Part shown: positions 5,503-5,527 of the stretch, one piece after another
Position numbering within the stretch: position 1 is the first letter of the stretch
How the letters are laid out: each line of letters starts with the position of its first letter
Translations under genes and position numbers: made by a program
Notes under the pieces: generated by a model
The model's input: only the letters and a program-made list of their open reading frames with translations
What the model was told of the DNA's origin: nothing
Databases searched by the model: none
Assembly (NCBI GenBank): GCA_016203425.1
Contig: JACQMU010000013.1
Span: forward strand, 1-5,527
Origin: Candidatus Woesearchaeota archaeon
GTDB lineage: Archaea; Nanobdellota; Nanobdellia; Woesearchaeales; ARS49
Length of the DNA: 5,527 bases
Direction of reading: 5' to 3'

Positions 5503-5527
5503 TGATGTGCAAGTTGAGCCACTGGAC

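Noticed and set aside
5468..5512. N-terminal extension of the PurD-like protein from TTG 5512 or ATG 5485
   Set aside because: The TATA-like element lies within this stretch, so transcription should begin near 5471; the added residues have no PurD counterpart.

Overview
The window looks like chromosomal DNA from an archaeon with AT-rich DNA and compact spacing, possibly a reduced (DPANN-like) lineage, though the sequence alone cannot fix the taxon. The archaeal signs are an Orc1/Cdc6 replication initiator, an archaeal-type seryl-tRNA synthetase, TATA-box promoters about 27 bases before start codons (implying leaderless mRNAs), and no convincing Shine-Dalgarno sites. All three stop codons are used with the standard code.

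Layout: on the + strand lie serS (24-1346), an unrecognised 177-residue gene (1379-1912) and an orc1/cdc6-type gene (1954-3021). The last two each have their own TATA element, and both carry the same ATAAACTG octamer exactly 27 bases before the ATG. On the - strand lie a PurD-like ATP-grasp ligase (5467-4145) and an alpha/beta hydrolase (4144-3254), joined TGA-ATG with no gap and therefore probably one transcription unit driven from a TATA-like element near 5497. The two gene sets converge.

The most striking part is the gap of about 232 bases between the convergent stop codons. It is not ordinary spacer: four inverted-repeat domains (3021-3099, 3101-3148, 3150-3179, 3182-3254) tile it end to end with only 1-2 bases between them, running from the last base of the cdc6 stop codon to the first base of the hydrolase stop triplet. 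The last domain can be drawn as a three-way junction with duplicated pairing segments, and its closing stem puts a T-tract on each strand, so it probably also serves as a two-way terminator. Two GNRA-type loops occur only when the block is read as + strand RNA, which hints at a structured RNA in or after the cdc6 transcript.

Functionally, serS (translation) and cdc6 (replication initiation) are core housekeeping genes. The - strand pair is less clear: the ligase keeps the C-terminal two thirds of the PurD fold but lacks the usual N-terminal phosphoribosylamine-binding signature and has changes in the EFNxRFGDPE motif, so its substrate is uncertain. No tRNA, rRNA, CRISPR array or mobile element was seen.
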